The notes below the pieces were generated by a model that saw nothing but the letters and a program-made list of their open reading frames with translations, made no database searches and was not told the origin of the DNA. The position numbers were made by a program, and so were the translations under genes. From the NCBI RefSeq assembly GCF_000964465.1, contig NZ_BANH01000017.1, forward strand, positions 62,001 through 126,000: a stretch of DNA of 64,000 nt, written 5' to 3'. Below, piece by piece: positions 8,330 through 17,475 of this stretch; position 1 is the stretch's first letter; each line of letters starts with the position of its first letter. This DNA comes from Gluconobacter thailandicus F149-1 = NBRC 100600. Its GTDB lineage: Bacteria > Pseudomonadota > Alphaproteobacteria > Acetobacterales > Acetobacteraceae.

Positions 8330-9220
8330 TTACGAAGCCTTAAAGAGGCGCTGAACCGTATGCGCTACGCTCTCACGCCATTCAGGCAATTTAACGCCAA
8401 AAATGCGGTGAAGTTTTGAACAGTCCAGTCGGGAATCCTGAGGCCGCTTGGCCGGGGTGGGCCAGTCTTCCGTCCGGATTGCCGTAACCGTTGGCATGGC
8501 CTGTCCATACTTCTCGGCTTCCTCAAGGGCAGCGACTGCCAGACCATGCCAGGTCGTTTCACCGGTACCGCTGGCGTGATAGATGCCAGCATATTCGGGC
8601 TTCCAGCCGTCTTTTTCCACCAGAGCCAGGATGGCGAGGATGGCTTCAGCCAGATCGTCAGAACTGGTAGGGTTACCACTCTGATCACCAACAACCTTGA
8701 GAGCCGGATTTTTCGCCCCAGCGTTGATCATGGTCTTGATGAAGTTCTTGCCGTGCGCCGAATAGACCCAGGACGTTCTAAGAACGATGCTCTTCGGGTT
8801 GGCTGCCAGAACCGCCTGCTCACCGTCAGCCTTGGTGCTGCCATAGACCGTCTCAGGGCTGGTCGGGTCTTCTTCGGTGTAGGGCGCGCCCTTGTCACCG
8901 GAAAAAACATAGTCCGTCGAAACATGCACAAACGGAATACCAGCCTTGGCACAGGCTTCAGCAAGCGCCTTCGGGCCTGAGTTATTGGCGCGTTCTGCAC
9001 CTTCTTTCTCGGTTTCAGCCAGATCGACAGCCGTCCAGGCCGCGGCATTTACCACAGCAGCCGGATGATACTTTTCAATTGCGGCTGCGATCGTTTCAGG
9101 TTTGTCGAAATCGAACTCCGGTCGGCCCACACGAATGATGCGGTCACCACCGAGAATGGCGAGGGACGTCGCAAGCTGCCCATTGCCGCCTGTGACGAGG
9201 ATGGAACCTGTGCTGGACAT
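8330..9220 (-). CDS. rfbD: dTDP-4-dehydrorhamnose reductase
   Basis: A 296-residue short-chain dehydrogenase/reductase catalysing the last step to dTDP-L-rhamnose. ILVTGGNGQLA is the NADPH-binding glycine motif; YGSTKADGE contains the catalytic Tyr-x3-Lys; VHVSTDYVFSG is typical of RmlD. The stop of rfbC overlaps a GTG at 9232 (GTGA); the ATG at 9220, 8 bases after that stop, is an equally possible start and fits the family better. It belongs to the minus-strand rhamnose cluster. Confidence 0.9.
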   Translation of the reverse strand: MSSTGSILVTGGNGQLATSLAILGGDRIIRVGRPEFDFDKPETIAAAIEKYHPAAVVNAAAWTAVDLAETEKEGAERANNSGPKALAEACAKAGIPFVHVSTDYVFSGDKGAPYTEEDPTSPETVYGSTKADGEQAVLAANPKSIVLRTSWVYSAHGKNFIKTMINAGAKNPALKVVGDQSGNPTSSDDLAEAILAILALVEKDGWKPEYAGIYHASGTGETTWHGLAVAALEEAEKYGQAMPTVTAIRTEDWPTPAKRPQDSRLDCSKLHRIFGVKLPEWRESVAHTVQRLFKAS

Positions 9221-9228
9221 GGCGTTAC

Positions 9229-9792
9229 TCACTTTTCGTACTGGAACCAGCCCTTGGCTTCGGAGAAGTGCGGCGCGATCTTGTCCTTGTCGGACAGAAC
9301 GGCTTCTTCTTCGGAAACAGGCCAGTCAATATTCAGTTCCGGAGAGTTCCAGATGACCGCGCGCTCTGAAACCTTGCTGTAAAGAGACGTGCATTTGTAT
9401 TGCACTTCGGTGTTCTCTTCGAGCGTCACGAAACCGTGCAGGAAGCCTGGGGGAACCCATAGCTGGGACCAGTTTTCAGCAGACAGTTCAGCCGCAACCC
9501 ACTTGCCATAGGTCGGGGATCCCGTGCGGGCATCTACGGCCACATCCCAGATGGCACCACGCGTCACGCGAACGAGTTTGCCCTGCTCATAGGGAGCCAG
9601 CTGGCAATGCAACCCGCGGACAACGCCTTTTTCAACGGAGAGGCTCTGATTGTCCTGAACGAAGGGCAGGTTGATGCCGGCCTCTGTCATGCGATCAAGA
9701 TTATAGGTTTCGGAAAAGAAGCCGCGATTATCGCTGAAACGAGGAGGCGTAACGAGAATGACTTCTGGAATGGCGAGCCGTTCAACCTTCAT
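9229..9792 (-). CDS. rfbC: dTDP-4-dehydrorhamnose 3,5-epimerase
   Basis: A 187-residue cupin-fold epimerase, full length for the family. GVVRGLHCQ carries the catalytic histidine, and PPGFLHGFVTLEENTEVQYKC is the second signature. It converts dTDP-4-keto-6-deoxyglucose to the L-rhamno form. It is separated from rfbA by a strong terminator, so it probably has its own promoter in 9793-9847, and runs into rfbD without a gap. Confidence 0.92.
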   Translation of the reverse strand: MKVERLAIPEVILVTPPRFSDNRGFFSETYNLDRMTEAGINLPFVQDNQSLSVEKGVVRGLHCQLAPYEQGKLVRVTRGAIWDVAVDARTGSPTYGKWVAAELSAENWSQLWVPPGFLHGFVTLEENTEVQYKCTSLYSKVSERAVIWNSPELNIDWPVSEEEAVLSDKDKIAPHFSEAKGWFQYEK

Positions 9793-9847
9793 GACGGTTT
9801 CCTTCAGGACATGAGATCTGGAAATAAGGCAGACTGTGCCTCGACAG

Positions 9848-9878
9848 AAAAAACGCTGCCTGAGCGGGTCAGGCAGCG
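9848..9878 (-). terminator. Rho-independent terminator after rfbA
   Basis: Read on the minus strand, CGCTGCCTGA pairs with TCAGGCAGCG around a 5-base loop and is followed by six T (A run at 9848-9853). It lies 9 bases after the rfbA stop and splits the rhamnose genes into rfbBA and rfbCD units. Confidence 0.85.
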
Positions 9879-9887
9879 CAGGGAAGA

Positions 9888-10784
9888 TCAGGCGCCGTGA
9901 TCTGCCAGTTCAAGCAGAAGACGACCCAGTTCCGTCTTGCCCATGTGCTTTGCGTGATCGCGAAGCTGGTCGGCAGTAATGAATTTGTTGCGGAAAGCAA
10001 CTTCAGCAGGTGAACCTACCAGCATGCCCTGACGGGACTGAATGGTCTGAACGAAGCTGCCAGCCTGCATCAGGCTGTCAGGCATACCGGCGTCAAGCCA
10101 GGCACAGCCACGGCTCAGGCGGTCGACCTGCAACGTGCCTTCCTCAAGGTACATACGGTTGAGATCCGTAATTTCCAGTTCACCACGTGGGCTGGGCTTC
10201 ACCTGCTTGGCAAAATTCACAACGCGGTGATCGTAGAAATACAGACCTGTGATGGCCCAGTTGGAGTCCGGCTCTGTCGGCTTTTCGACGACTTCGAGTG
10301 CCTTGCCGCTCTCATCGAACGAAACTACGCCATAACGTTCCGGATCACGGACCTGATAAGCGAAAACGGTTGCACCTTCCGGGCGGTTCGCAGCAGCACG
10401 CAGCAGAACGCCCAGATGATCAGCGAAGATCAGGTTGTCGCCCAGAGCAAGTGCACAGGGGGATTCGTCAAGCCAGTCTTCTGCAATCAGGAACGCCTGC
10501 GCCAGACCGTCGGGAGAAGGCTGGATGCGGTACTCGAATGTCACGCCAAACTGGGAGCCATCGCCCAGAAGGCGCTGGAACTGAGGCATGTCATGCGGTG
10601 TTGTGATGATCATGATGTCCCGGATTCCCGCCAGCATCAGCGTGGAAAGGGGGTAGTAGATCATCGGCTTGTCGTAGACCGGCAGGAGCTGCTTGGAAGA
10701 AGCAAGCGTCATGGGATACAGGCGCGTGCCCGAACCACCAGCCAGGATAATACCCTTCATGGGCTTCGTGTCGATCGTGCTCAT
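9888..10784 (-). CDS. rfbA: Glucose-1-phosphate thymidylyltransferase
   Basis: A 298-residue nucleotidyltransferase that makes dTDP-glucose from dTTP and glucose-1-phosphate. [16 protein letters not shown] is the nucleotide-binding signature, [17 protein letters not shown] the sugar-phosphate region, and LALGDNLIF holds a metal-binding aspartate. The ATG at 10784 forms an ATGA overlap with the rfbB stop; a longer reading from 10838 would run deep into rfbB. It ends at a strong terminator. Confidence 0.92.
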   Translation of the reverse strand: MSTIDTKPMKGIILAGGSGTRLYPMTLASSKQLLPVYDKPMIYYPLSTLMLAGIRDIMIITTPHDMPQFQRLLGDGSQFGVTFEYRIQPSPDGLAQAFLIAEDWLDESPCALALGDNLIFADHLGVLLRAAANRPEGATVFAYQVRDPERYGVVSFDESGKALEVVEKPTEPDSNWAITGLYFYDHRVVNFAKQVKPSPRGELEITDLNRMYLEEGTLQVDRLSRGCAWLDAGMPDSLMQAGSFVQTIQSRQGMLVGSPAEVAFRNKFITADQLRDHAKHMGKTELGRLLLELADHGA

Positions 10785-11836
10785 GCGCGTGTTCCCAGTC
10801 GTTGTCCCGTGTATCGCTTGGAGCGGATGCCTTCCCACCAGTCACGGTTGTCGAGATACCACTGAACCGTCTTGCGGATACCGGTTTCGAAATTGTTCTT
10901 GGCTTTCCAGTCCAGCTCTTTTTCAGCATGGGACGGGTCGATCTCATAACGGAAGTCATGGCCGGGGCGGTCCGTCACATAACGGATCAGACGCTCACGC
11001 GGGCCTTCCGGATCTGGCAGAAGCTCATCCAGAACGGCACAGATCTTCTTGACGACCTCAAGATTGGTACGTGGCTGACGGGCACCGATGGCGTAGGTCT
11101 CGCCCGGCTTTCCGATTTCAACAGCGCGGACCAGAGCTTCGGCATGGTCTTCGACGAAGAGCCAGTCGCGGATGTTTTCACCCTTGCCGTAGACCGGCAG
11201 CTCACGCCCTTCGATGGCGTTGATTGTCACGAGCGGGATCAGTTTCTCGGGGAAGTGCCAGACACCGTAATTGTTGGTGGTGTTGGTTACAAAGGTTGGC
11301 AAACCGTATGTGTGATACCAGGCGCGAACCAGATGATCGGATGATGCCTTGGACGCTGAATACGGGCTGCGCGGATCGTAAGGCGTTGTTTCGGTGAACG
11401 GCGGATCATTCGGCTCAAGATGGCCAAAGACTTCGTCCGTGGAAATGTGGTGGAACCGGAATGCGGCTTTCTCTTCGTTTCCGAGACCATTCCAGTATTT
11501 GCGGGCAGCTTCCAGAAGGGAATAGGTGCCCACGACATTGGTCTGGATAAAGACGCCGGGCCCGTCAATCGAGCGGTCCACATGGCTTTCAGCAGCCAGA
11601 TGCATGACGGCATCCGGGCGGTATTCCTCGAACAGGCGCTGCATTTCGACGCCGTTCACAATGTTTGCCCGGGCGTGAGAATAACGCGGATCGGAAGCGA
11701 CCTCGGCTACGGTATCTTCTGAGGCTGCATAGGTCATGCAGTCTACGTTCAGCACACTGTGTTCGGTGTTTCTGATAATATGACGCACCACGGCCGAACC
11801 AATGAAGCCGCAACCGCCTGTCAACAATATCCGCAT
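10781..11836 (-). CDS. rfbB: dTDP-glucose 4,6-dehydratase
   Basis: A 351-residue extended SDR enzyme. It begins [19 protein letters not shown] (NAD-binding); [11 protein letters not shown] is the substrate motif, and [10 protein letters not shown] contains the catalytic Tyr-x3-Lys. It forms dTDP-4-keto-6-deoxyglucose, the second step toward dTDP-rhamnose for cell-surface or exopolysaccharide. AAGGAG lies 7 bases before the ATG. The 80 bases to the divergent PLP-enzyme gene must hold both promoters. Confidence 0.92.
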   Translation of the reverse strand: MRILLTGGCGFIGSAVVRHIIRNTEHSVLNVDCMTYAASEDTVAEVASDPRYSHARANIVNGVEMQRLFEEYRPDAVMHLAAESHVDRSIDGPGVFIQTNVVGTYSLLEAARKYWNGLGNEEKAAFRFHHISTDEVFGHLEPNDPPFTETTPYDPRSPYSASKASSDHLVRAWYHTYGLPTFVTNTTNNYGVWHFPEKLIPLVTINAIEGRELPVYGKGENIRDWLFVEDHAEALVRAVEIGKPGETYAIGARQPRTNLEVVKKICAVLDELLPDPEGPRERLIRYVTDRPGHDFRYEIDPSHAEKELDWKAKNNFETGIRKTVQWYLDNRDWWEGIRSKRYTGQRLGTRA

Positions 11837-11916
11837 TTCAACTCCTTAACATCACGGTAGGAGCTTCAGCCCCGCCACAGGAAAGTATCTTACAGTGTTG
11901 TACAAGGGGCGCAAAT

Positions 11917-14076
11917 ATGACTTTCGGTAATACTAATGAAACTATTTCTACACTCATTAAGGTCTCGCCCCGCATCGCTGAATCAGCTACCCAGACACTC
12001 CTGTGGGGCACGCAGGAGAACAAAGGTATGCTGGCTGATACGTTAACCCGTTCGCTCGTTGATGTTCTGGAGCGCCCAGACCTGCGGGTTGTTGCCGCGG
12101 GACTCATGCCAGAGCTGGACATTTCCCTGACCCAGCCTTTCCAGCTGGGTGAAAATCTGCCCGAACATCGGGCGTCTCCTGCTGGCCAGGCCTGTCTGAA
12201 GCTGGGTGAACCCTGCCTTCGCAATCCGGCGCTTGCACCAACATTCCTGCGGCAGGCAGTTGAACTTTTCAGGTTGCTCCATGGTGGTGCAGATGCCCGC
12301 CTCGCCAGTTTTGCCGCCGCGCGTGTTGCCGCCCTGTTTCATGGCCTCGACAAGAATGCGTCCTGCCCGCTTCCGACCGAACTTGCCCTCTGTGCAGACG
12401 GTGTACCGGATAGCGAGACATTGCTGGATATCTGGGAGAGCCTGAAGCTATTGCTCCCAGAAGCACCAGTATTTACGACGGAAGATGCACAGAGGTTGCA
12501 GCCTATTCTTGTGCGTTTGTGGCCTGTCATGGCCCCTGCAGAAACATTGATGAGCAGTGGCGGGGACTCCAGACTGGCGGTCGATCCAGAAACAGGGCTG
12601 AACCGTTATTCCTGTTCGCACCGTCCGCGGCCCTGGGCTGTCAGTTTCGGTTCGTCAACTGCCTCCTCTCTGTCAGAGCGTGGGTTTGGAGGTGCAGAAG
12701 CGGCCCGATGTGCGATGATGAACGCGCTGCTTTCAAAGCAGGACCCTGACCTTGTTCAGGAAACAATGGTCAAAAATGCGCGAGCCGGTATTGGCCGACA
12801 CTACGGTTTGCCAGAGAACGCGGTGTTGCTGTCTGCGTCCGGGACTGATTGTGAACTGGCAGTTCTGGCTCTTGTGGCCGCAGAAACTGAGCGCCCTGTC
12901 AGTTCCATTCTGCTTGCTCCCGACGAGACCGGAAGTGGTGTGCCACTGGCTGCCTGTGGGCGTCATTTTGCCACTGACAGCGCGTGTGCGACTTTAGTGG
13001 GAAAAGGGGAATTGATTGAGGGGTTTTCCGCCGATACCCGTCTCATCGGTGTGACGATCAGGCATCCGGATGGATTGTCCCGGGCAATAGAAGACATCAA
13101 TGCCGAATGTCTTGAAATTGCGCGGCGCGAAGTAAAAGCTGGGCGTCATGTTCTGATGCACCGTCTGGATCAATCCAAGACGGGTCTGGCTGCCCCGGAT
13201 ATGGAAACCATTGCAATCCTGAGAAACGAGCTGGGGGAGCATTTCAGTGTTGTGGTGGATGCCTGTCAGGCACGCCTCAGCCCTTCGCGCGTTTCGGAAT
13301 GGGTTGAAAGTGGCGCGATGGTCATGGTGACAGGCTCGAAATTTTTTACAGGACCACCGTTCTGTGGCGCTATTCTTTTGCCGGAAACGCTGCGACGTCG
13401 CCTTCCGTCATTGTCTCTTCCAATCGGCCTTAGGGATTATGCACATCGCGATGAGTGGCCAGAAGGGGCTGATGAAAACGCCTTGAATACAGGACATAAT
13501 ATAGGCCTTGCTCTGCGCTGGCATGCTGCTCTCTCTGAGATGGACGCCCTGTTTGTTTTACCTGACGAGACGATCCGTCACCGGCTGGATTATTTCATGA
13601 CCCAGGCCATCGACATGGTGGAACGATGTCCGTCACTGACCATGCTTCCCATGGGGAAGCCTGTTGATGATGGTCGCTGGGACGCGGTTCCGACAATCCT
13701 GCCCTTTCTGGTAAAGGACCCCCTTATGCCCGAGCGCCCGCTTGCACTAGACAATGCCCGGAAGTTGCATCGCTGGCTGAATGCGGATCTTTCACCGTGG
13801 GTGAGGGAAGGGGAGCCTGCTCTGCTTTGTGTTCTGGGACAGCCCGTTCCGGTTCCACACCCGCTTTTGGACGGCCCGGCGGGTGCTTTGCGCTTATGTG
13901 GTGGTGCGCGATTGGTCTCAGGGGAGCCTTCTCACGCGGGGCTGGACGAACCGCAAAGGTTACAGCGGGAATGTGCGGATGCCCGCAGGGTGCTGGCTAA
14001 ACTGGAACTGATCCTGAAACATTGGAACGTTCTGCTGGACGCCAATCCTGTTCCTCGTTACGCGCCTTTCTCATGA
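11917..14076 (+). CDS. Large PLP-dependent (fold-type I, class V-like) protein of unknown reaction
   Basis: A 719-residue protein in two parts. Residues 1-220 match no family I know. From about 225 it resembles class V aminotransferases and cysteine desulfurases: LSASGTDCELAVLALVAAE in the cofactor-phosphate region, FSVVVDACQARLSP with the pyridine-nitrogen aspartate, and VMVTGSKFFTGPP with Lys475 as the likely Schiff-base lysine. It is much longer than ordinary family members. AAGGGG precedes the ATG. Its stop overlaps the start of a histidine phosphatase (ATGA), so the pair is probably made together. Substrate unknown; a structural or regulatory role cannot be excluded. Confidence 0.75.
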   Translation: MTFGNTNETISTLIKVSPRIAESATQTLLWGTQENKGMLADTLTRSLVDVLERPDLRVVAAGLMPELDISLTQPFQLGENLPEHRASPAGQACLKLGEPCLRNPALAPTFLRQAVELFRLLHGGADARLASFAAARVAALFHGLDKNASCPLPTELALCADGVPDSETLLDIWESLKLLLPEAPVFTTEDAQRLQPILVRLWPVMAPAETLMSSGGDSRLAVDPETGLNRYSCSHRPRPWAVSFGSSTASSLSERGFGGAEAARCAMMNALLSKQDPDLVQETMVKNARAGIGRHYGLPENAVLLSASGTDCELAVLALVAAETERPVSSILLAPDETGSGVPLAACGRHFATDSACATLVGKGELIEGFSADTRLIGVTIRHPDGLSRAIEDINAECLEIARREVKAGRHVLMHRLDQSKTGLAAPDMETIAILRNELGEHFSVVVDACQARLSPSRVSEWVESGAMVMVTGSKFFTGPPFCGAILLPETLRRRLPSLSLPIGLRDYAHRDEWPEGADENALNTGHNIGLALRWHAALSEMDALFVLPDETIRHRLDYFMTQAIDMVERCPSLTMLPMGKPVDDGRWDAVPTILPFLVKDPLMPERPLALDNARKLHRWLNADLSPWVREGEPALLCVLGQPVPVPHPLLDGPAGALRLCGGARLVSGEPSHAGLDEPQRLQRECADARRVLAKLELILKHWNVLLDANPVPRYAPFS

Positions 14077-14762
14077 CACAGACAGATCACGCAGTTCCAC
14101 ACGGACACTTCCTCGACAGTCCTGAACTTCCTCGGGGCATTACGCGCTTCTGGCTCGTGCGACACGCTGTTGTGGAGGCCAGTGCACGCAAGACAATGTA
14201 TGGCGCCATGGATGTTCCTCTCTGCAAGGACACAATGGCTACCCAGCAGGGTGGTTACGCTGCCCTGGCACGTCGTCTGCCCTCAGACGCTGTCTGGTAT
14301 AGTTCTCCCCTCCAGAGAGCACGAGACACAGCTGCGCAAATTCGTTGTGCGGGAGAATTTCAGTGTCCTGATGTGACGCTGGATGAGCGGTTTATCGAAC
14401 AGTCGATCGGGGAGTGGCATGGAACACCGCACGACCAGTTCCTGTCGCTTTTGAGTCTGCCGCCAAATCCATTCTGGTCACTGTCCGCCAGCGAGCTTCC
14501 GCCAGGCGGGGAGAGTATGCTGGATGTCTGCGCGCGTGTATCTCACGGTCTGGAAGAGCTAGCCAACACGCATCCTGGTCAGGACATGGTGTTGGTCAGT
14601 CACGGAGGCGCCATTCGGGCTGCCCTGTCACATGCACTGGCTATTCATCCGGATATTGCACTTCGGTTTACGATCCAGAACCTGTCCATTTCCATCATTG
14701 AACGTATCAATGGGCTCTGGCGCGTAGTGGCTGTGAACGAACTTCCGGATTTTCGGGGCTGA
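14073..14762 (+). CDS. Histidine phosphatase (phosphoglycerate-mutase-like)
   Basis: A 229-residue branch-1 histidine phosphatase. LVRHAVVE carries the nucleophilic His31 (RHA in place of RHG), SSPLQRARDTA the second arginine, EQSIGEWHGTP the general-acid region, and VSHGGAIRA the second histidine (His177). The substrate could be a small phosphorylated metabolite or a PLP-enzyme product. The ATG overlaps the upstream stop by 4 bases; a longer frame from 14022 is unlikely. It is the last chromosomal gene before the left attachment site. Confidence 0.8.
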   Translation: MTQTDHAVPHGHFLDSPELPRGITRFWLVRHAVVEASARKTMYGAMDVPLCKDTMATQQGGYAALARRLPSDAVWYSSPLQRARDTAAQIRCAGEFQCPDVTLDERFIEQSIGEWHGTPHDQFLSLLSLPPNPFWSLSASELPPGGESMLDVCARVSHGLEELANTHPGQDMVLVSHGGAIRAALSHALAIHPDIALRFTIQNLSISIIERINGLWRVVAVNELPDFRG

Positions 14763-14800
14763 AATTTCCAGCAGGAAATAGAAAGTCTCGACTGAGAAAT

Positions 14801-14830
14801 ATGGGCTTCTCTCGTTTCGGGAGAACCCAT
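14801..14830 (+). terminator. Hairpin after the PLP enzyme-phosphatase pair
   Basis: ATGGG-C-TTCTC pairs with GAGAACCCAT with one bulged C, 38 bases after the phosphatase stop. There is no T run behind it, so this is a possible, not a certain, terminator. Confidence 0.4.
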
Positions 14831-14922
14831 GGTGGACTCTGGATCGAGACCACAAATTACGATTGGTGTCAGGCGAAGAAGAAGAGAAATCTACTTTGCG
14901 CGATAACAACAAAACGTCTGGT

Positions 14923-14997
14923 TTTTCAAGGATAAGACCGGAAACGGAGCTTGGTGGGCACACAAGGGCTCGAACCTTGGACCCGCTGATTAAGAGT
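14923..14997. repeat. attL: left 75-bp copy, containing the 3' part of tRNA-Lys
   Basis: This matches 29566-29640 with one mismatch (A at 14932 against G at 29575); the inner 65 bases are identical. It contains the 3' half of tRNA-Lys on the minus strand (14952-14997, from the anticodon loop to an encoded CCA) without a 5' half. Identity ends inside the anticodon loop (TTAAGAG), a usual crossover place for tRNA-directed tyrosine integrases. Confidence 0.92.
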
Positions 14998-15124
14998 TAC
15001 GCCCGGCGAAATACAGTTAAGACGCAGTAAATCGCAAAACCGCGCAATAACAACGCCTTATAAAAGGGCGTCTGAGACGGTTTGTGCAAAGAGACGCACC
15101 GAAACGCCCCTATTGCTATTTCAA

Positions 15125-15147
15125 ATGAGTCCGGATTGAGTCCGGAA
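15125..15147 (+). repeat. Left copy of the 23-bp GAGTCCGGA tandem element
   Basis: Two GAGTCCGGA units separated by TT. The same 23 bases recur in the same orientation at 29468-29490. Both copies lie just inside the element ends, which suggests a protein-binding site used in integration or excision. Confidence 0.75.
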
Positions 15148-15212
15148 AAACTCGTCAGCGGGTTCAGAGAGGGGAATTGGGTAAAATGAAATTCAGGGAG
15201 CTACACAATTAC

Positions 15213-15324
15213 GGTGTTATAGGTGTTATAGGTGTTACTCACATATATAATATATTGATTTTACTGTGTTTTTATCCGGTTTTCTCACTAACACCTTTCG
15301 ATTTCGTAGGTGTTAAAGGTGTTA
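15213..15324. repeat. GGTGTTA iterons upstream of the integrase
   Basis: Six copies of GGTGTTA: plus strand at 15213, 15222, 15231, 15309 and 15318; minus strand (TAACACC) at 15289. The first three are spaced 9 bases apart. The last ends 14 bases before the integrase ATG. They are candidate integrase arm-type sites that may also autoregulate int. Confidence 0.75.
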
Positions 15325-15337
15325 TTGAGGGCTGGGC

Positions 15338-16654
15338 ATGAGGTTTTCGAAGCGGGAAATAGACGCTCTCACCTGCCCGCCGGGCAAACGGGACGCTTTG
15401 TTTTCGGATACAGAGACCAAAGGTTTCCTTGTTCGTGTCACTGACACTGGAGCCAAGCTGTTCCTCTTTCAGTATCGCTACGCAGGGAAAGTCCGCCGTC
15501 TCAAGTTGGGAGAGTATGGGGCGCTGACCATCGCTCAGGCCCGGAAGATGGCTGAGGAAGCCCGTGGGCGCGTTCTCGCTGGCGGAGATCCCATGGGTGA
15601 GCGCCGGGCGGAAGTGGTGTCCTATCAAGCCTCCCTACAGGAGCAGGCCGCACAAGCAGCGATAGATGCCCTGACGTTGGACGTGCTGATTGATCGCTGG
15701 GCCGCCATGGCGCTCAGGGAGCATAGCGAGACCTATAGGCGGGAGGGCCCGCAACGCATCCGGTATAACTTCCAGCCGTTCCTGAGCCGCCCGGCGCAAT
15801 CCCTGACAGTCTCTGAGTTACAGGCCCGGCTTGATGAGATTGCAGAACGGCACCCTACCACGGCCCGGCGACTGCAAGCTTACGCCCGCGCTATGTATGC
15901 CTGGGCTGTAAAGCGTCAGCTGGTTGAGGATAATCCTTTTGCCCGACTGATTGTTGAAGGGCGTGAAGTCTCAAGGGACCGCGTTCTGACAGACGAAGAA
16001 ATTGGCGAGATATGGCGGGCGGCTGGACAGATGGCCTATCCCTTCGGGCCTTTCTTTCGGTTGCTGTTGCTCACCCTGCAGCGGCGAGCAGAGGTTGCAG
16101 AAATGCGCTGGGAGGAAATCTCACCTGATCTGACAACCTGGACCATTCCTGCTGAGCGGACAAAGAACAGCAGAGCGCATATCGTCCATTTGTCGGAGCC
16201 TGCACGGCATGTCCTGGCTGCGCTGCATAGGCAGACAGATCCGAAGACAGGGGCCATCTCCCCTTATGTCTTCACGAATACAGGCAGGACGCCCATCTCC
16301 GATTTTTCAGGAGCCAAAGAACGGCTGGAGAGACTGATTGAGGTTGAGAGAGCTGAAAAATCGCCGGGAAAAGAAGTCTGCGCCATGCCCGCGCCGGGCT
16401 GGCGATTGCATGATTTGCGGCGAACGGGCGTGACGGTTATGGCCCGCCTAGGGGTAGGGCCGCATGTGGCTGATCGTGTGCTGAACCATGTTCAGGGGAC
16501 GATCAAGGGAGTGGCGGCCGTCTATCAGCGGCATGAGTTCCTAAAAGAACGGGAGATTGCCTTGGATAACTGGGCCGCTCATGTCTTTCAGGTGGCTGAG
16601 GGTTCAGAACTCAATACGGCTGGAAGCCGGGTGATTGCGTTGCGGCGGTCTTGA
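15338..16654 (+). CDS. int: Tyrosine integrase, P4 type
   Basis: A 438-residue tyrosine recombinase. Residues 1-90 form the N-terminal DUF4102 arm-binding domain (FSKREIDALTCPPGKRDALF, with LFQYRYAGKVRRLKLGEYG), followed by a SAM-like core-binding domain and the catalytic domain. Catalytic residues: Arg249 (LQRRAEVAEMRW), His358 and Arg361 (LHDLRRTG), His384 (LNHVQG) and nucleophile Tyr396 (AAVYQRHEF). It should integrate and excise the surrounding element at tRNA-Lys. GAGGG lies 7 bases before the ATG, and GGTGTTA iterons sit directly upstream. It is next to attL, away from the restored tRNA. Confidence 0.92.
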   Translation: MRFSKREIDALTCPPGKRDALFSDTETKGFLVRVTDTGAKLFLFQYRYAGKVRRLKLGEYGALTIAQARKMAEEARGRVLAGGDPMGERRAEVVSYQASLQEQAAQAAIDALTLDVLIDRWAAMALREHSETYRREGPQRIRYNFQPFLSRPAQSLTVSELQARLDEIAERHPTTARRLQAYARAMYAWAVKRQLVEDNPFARLIVEGREVSRDRVLTDEEIGEIWRAAGQMAYPFGPFFRLLLLTLQRRAEVAEMRWEEISPDLTTWTIPAERTKNSRAHIVHLSEPARHVLAALHRQTDPKTGAISPYVFTNTGRTPISDFSGAKERLERLIEVERAEKSPGKEVCAMPAPGWRLHDLRRTGVTVMARLGVGPHVADRVLNHVQGTIKGVAAVYQRHEFLKEREIALDNWAAHVFQVAEGSELNTAGSRVIALRRS

Positions 16655-16791
16655 GGCATATGACGCCCGGCGATACGGGTCACTTGCAAAACTAATAGGC
16701 AGCATGATCTATAGGCGAGAGATAGCCGAGTTCTGCCGTATCGCAGGCGTGGCTTTGCGGGGTTTTATGGCCTCCATCGTGGAGGGTGCAC

Positions 16792-17475
16792 ATGCCGGAT
16801 AAACAGAACATCATCGGGAAAGGCGTCTATACCGTCTCGGAAGCGGCATTGCTTGCGCGTGTTCCTGCGCCGCGTATTCGTGCCTGGCTGTTTGGGCATG
16901 GTGCTGATGCTGTCCTAAGCCCTGAACTGCAACCAGAAGATGGGCATGAGGGACTGACCTTTCTTAATCTCGTGGAGATACGTTTCGTCCAGGAACTGCG
17001 GGCATCTGGCGTGTCACTTCAAGCTATTCGGCGCATGGTGGAGAACGCCCGGCGCATGTTTGGAACGGATCACCCCTTTGCTTCCGGGCAATTCCATACG
17101 GACGGCAAGGCTGTGTTCTTCCAGGCGGCTGAAGAGGCTCCGGAAAGAAGTCTTATCAACCTCATTGATGGCAATGGGGCCATGCTGGATATTCTGGAGC
17201 AGAGTTTCCGGCGTTCCCTGAGTTTCAGCAAGGCGGACGGGCTTGCGGAGACATGGCAGCCCTATGCGGAACTAAGCCGAGTTGTGGTGGACGCTCATCG
17301 CCAGTTCGGGCGGCCTATTGATCGTTCGGGTGTTCCGACACAGGTTCTGGCGCAGGCATTGCGGGCAGAGAACGGGGATGTACGAAAAGTGGCGTCCTGG
17401 TGGGAGGTTCCGGAAGAGGCTGTGACGCAGGCTGCTGAATTTGAGTTCAAGATCAATCAGCGGCTTGCGGCTTGA
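16792..17475 (+). CDS. DUF433-type antitoxin with N-terminal HTH
   Basis: A 227-residue protein. The N terminus GVYTVSEAALLARVPAPRIRAWL looks like a MerR-type helix-turn-helix. The C terminus (GVPTQVLAQALRAENGDVRKVASWWEVPEEAV) matches the DUF433 domain found in antitoxins of VapB45 type. I chose the ATG at 16792, 5 bases after GGAGGG, over a GTG two codons earlier. Its stop overlaps the toxin start by 4 bases (TTGA). It likely neutralises the next protein and represses the operon. Confidence 0.75.
   Translation: MPDKQNIIGKGVYTVSEAALLARVPAPRIRAWLFGHGADAVLSPELQPEDGHEGLTFLNLVEIRFVQELRASGVSLQAIRRMVENARRMFGTDHPFASGQFHTDGKAVFFQAAEEAPERSLINLIDGNGAMLDILEQSFRRSLSFSKADGLAETWQPYAELSRVVVDAHRQFGRPIDRSGVPTQVLAQALRAENGDVRKVASWWEVPEEAVTQAAEFEFKINQRLAA

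Noticed and set aside
14952-14997. Second functional tRNA-Lys gene
   Set aside because: Only the 3' half is present; the bases beyond 14997 do not complete the anticodon stem or the D arm.
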